This document shows positions 63,878 through 64,000 of a stretch of DNA of 64,000 nucleotides, piece by piece. The first letter of the stretch is position 1, and the number at the start of each line of letters is the position of its first letter. Under the pieces are notes generated by a model. That model worked only from the letters and a program-made list of their open reading frames with translations. It ran no database searches and had not been told where the DNA came from. Location of the stretch: positions 42,297 to 106,296 of the forward strand of contig NZ_SJCY01000012.1 in the NCBI RefSeq assembly GCF_004354365.1. Direction: 5' to 3'. Made by a program: the position numbers and the translations under genes. The stretch is from Pedobacter changchengzhani. Lineage in GTDB: Bacteria > Bacteroidota > Bacteroidia > Sphingobacteriales > Sphingobacteriaceae.

Positions 63878-64000
63878 TTAATCCCGCACCTGCGGGACTC
63901 GAACCAGCGGAGCTAAGATCCCAGAAAATTCATCACCCTTAACTAAATGCTCAATTAATTTCCTGCTTTTTTGCTTCTTGATAAATCTTTCAATTTTAAC
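63878..64000 (-). CDS. Second GIY-YIG gene copy, 5' part outside the window
   Basis: The last 40 codons are identical to the first copy (VKIERFIKKQKSRKLIEHLV and the RVPQVRD tail). The gene should begin about 180 bases beyond the window edge if the unit is complete. Confidence 0.85.
   Translation of the reverse strand, partial: VKIERFIKKQKSRKLIEHLVKGDEFSGILAPLVRVPQVRD

Larger units (their letters stand above)
63365..64000. repeat. 406-bp tandem repeat carrying a GIY-YIG gene
   Basis: 63365-63594 and 63771-64000 are the same sequence offset by 406 bases, with one visible difference (63468 T, 63874 C). The repeat includes the whole gene, its start and its terminator. The second copy runs out of the window, so the true copy number is unknown. 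The rest of the 340-base gap 63130-63471, left of the array, shows no gene. Confidence 0.93.

Overview
This window is chromosomal DNA of a Bacteroidota member, most likely a Sphingobacteriaceae bacterium close to Pedobacter. The sequence is AT-rich, and genes often start with GTG or TTG and show little Shine-Dalgarno. Promoter-like boxes follow the Bacteroidota -7 consensus TAnnTTTG. Gene content also fits: malate:quinone oxidoreductase, BshA (bacillithiol), an OstA-like protein, SurA-type parvulins, a GH20 hexosaminidase, and a pseudouridine synthase with a long basic repeat tail. No species was established by search.

Layout. 1-4.7 kb: PIG-L deacetylase (cut by the window edge), mqo, OsmC. 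4.8-8.2 kb: an orphan lipoprotein and a small membrane protein separated by a complete IS3-family element with perfect 25-bp ends and a canonical A6G frameshift site. 8.6-16.5 kb: lipA, an ECF sigma/anti-sigma pair, nnr, a C26 amidotransferase, GH20, a 14-codon CYTH remnant, two BON-type proteins. 16.6-22.8 kb: uvrA, a toxin-antitoxin pair flanked by degenerate duplicated copies of the uvrA/phospholipase junction, an OMPLA-like phospholipase, MarC. 23-32.6 kb: an iron-sulfur flavo-reductase, two secreted proteins of unknown role, a lytic transglycosylase, the pseudouridine synthase, a lactonase, a 118-bp tandem hairpin repeat, a J-domain/KTSC protein. 33-46 kb: bshA, tilS divergent from the OstA-like gene, an element of nested palindromes, rdgB, then a SurA-like chaperone, SurA parvulin and MoxR ATPase in one direction. 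46.4-51.2 kb: a TPR histidine kinase, two tiny membrane proteins, a GDPD-like protein without catalytic residues, a double NTF2-like protein. 51.5-57.7 kb: cysS, an EEP-family phosphatase/nuclease, tandem rhomboids (one apparently active, one apparently dead) and mutL, all on the minus strand. 58.4-62.2 kb: a serine hydrolase that looks like a GH3-lactamase fusion without its GH3 barrel, then an overlapping DUF2256 / cryptochrome-DASH / DUF2805 cluster. 62.5-64 kb: a TPR protein and a GIY-YIG nuclease gene in a 406-bp tandem repeat that runs off the window.

Most of the window is housekeeping DNA. The best leads are: the TA cassette between degraded flank copies; the active/dead rhomboid pair; the GDPD pseudoenzyme; the GIY-YIG unit whose tail is a tRNA T-arm-like sequence; the dyad between the tilS and OstA-like promoters; and exact TAnnTTTG boxes four bases before start codons, suggesting leaderless mRNAs. 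I saw no CRISPR array, complete tRNA, rRNA, recognisable riboswitch or prophage.
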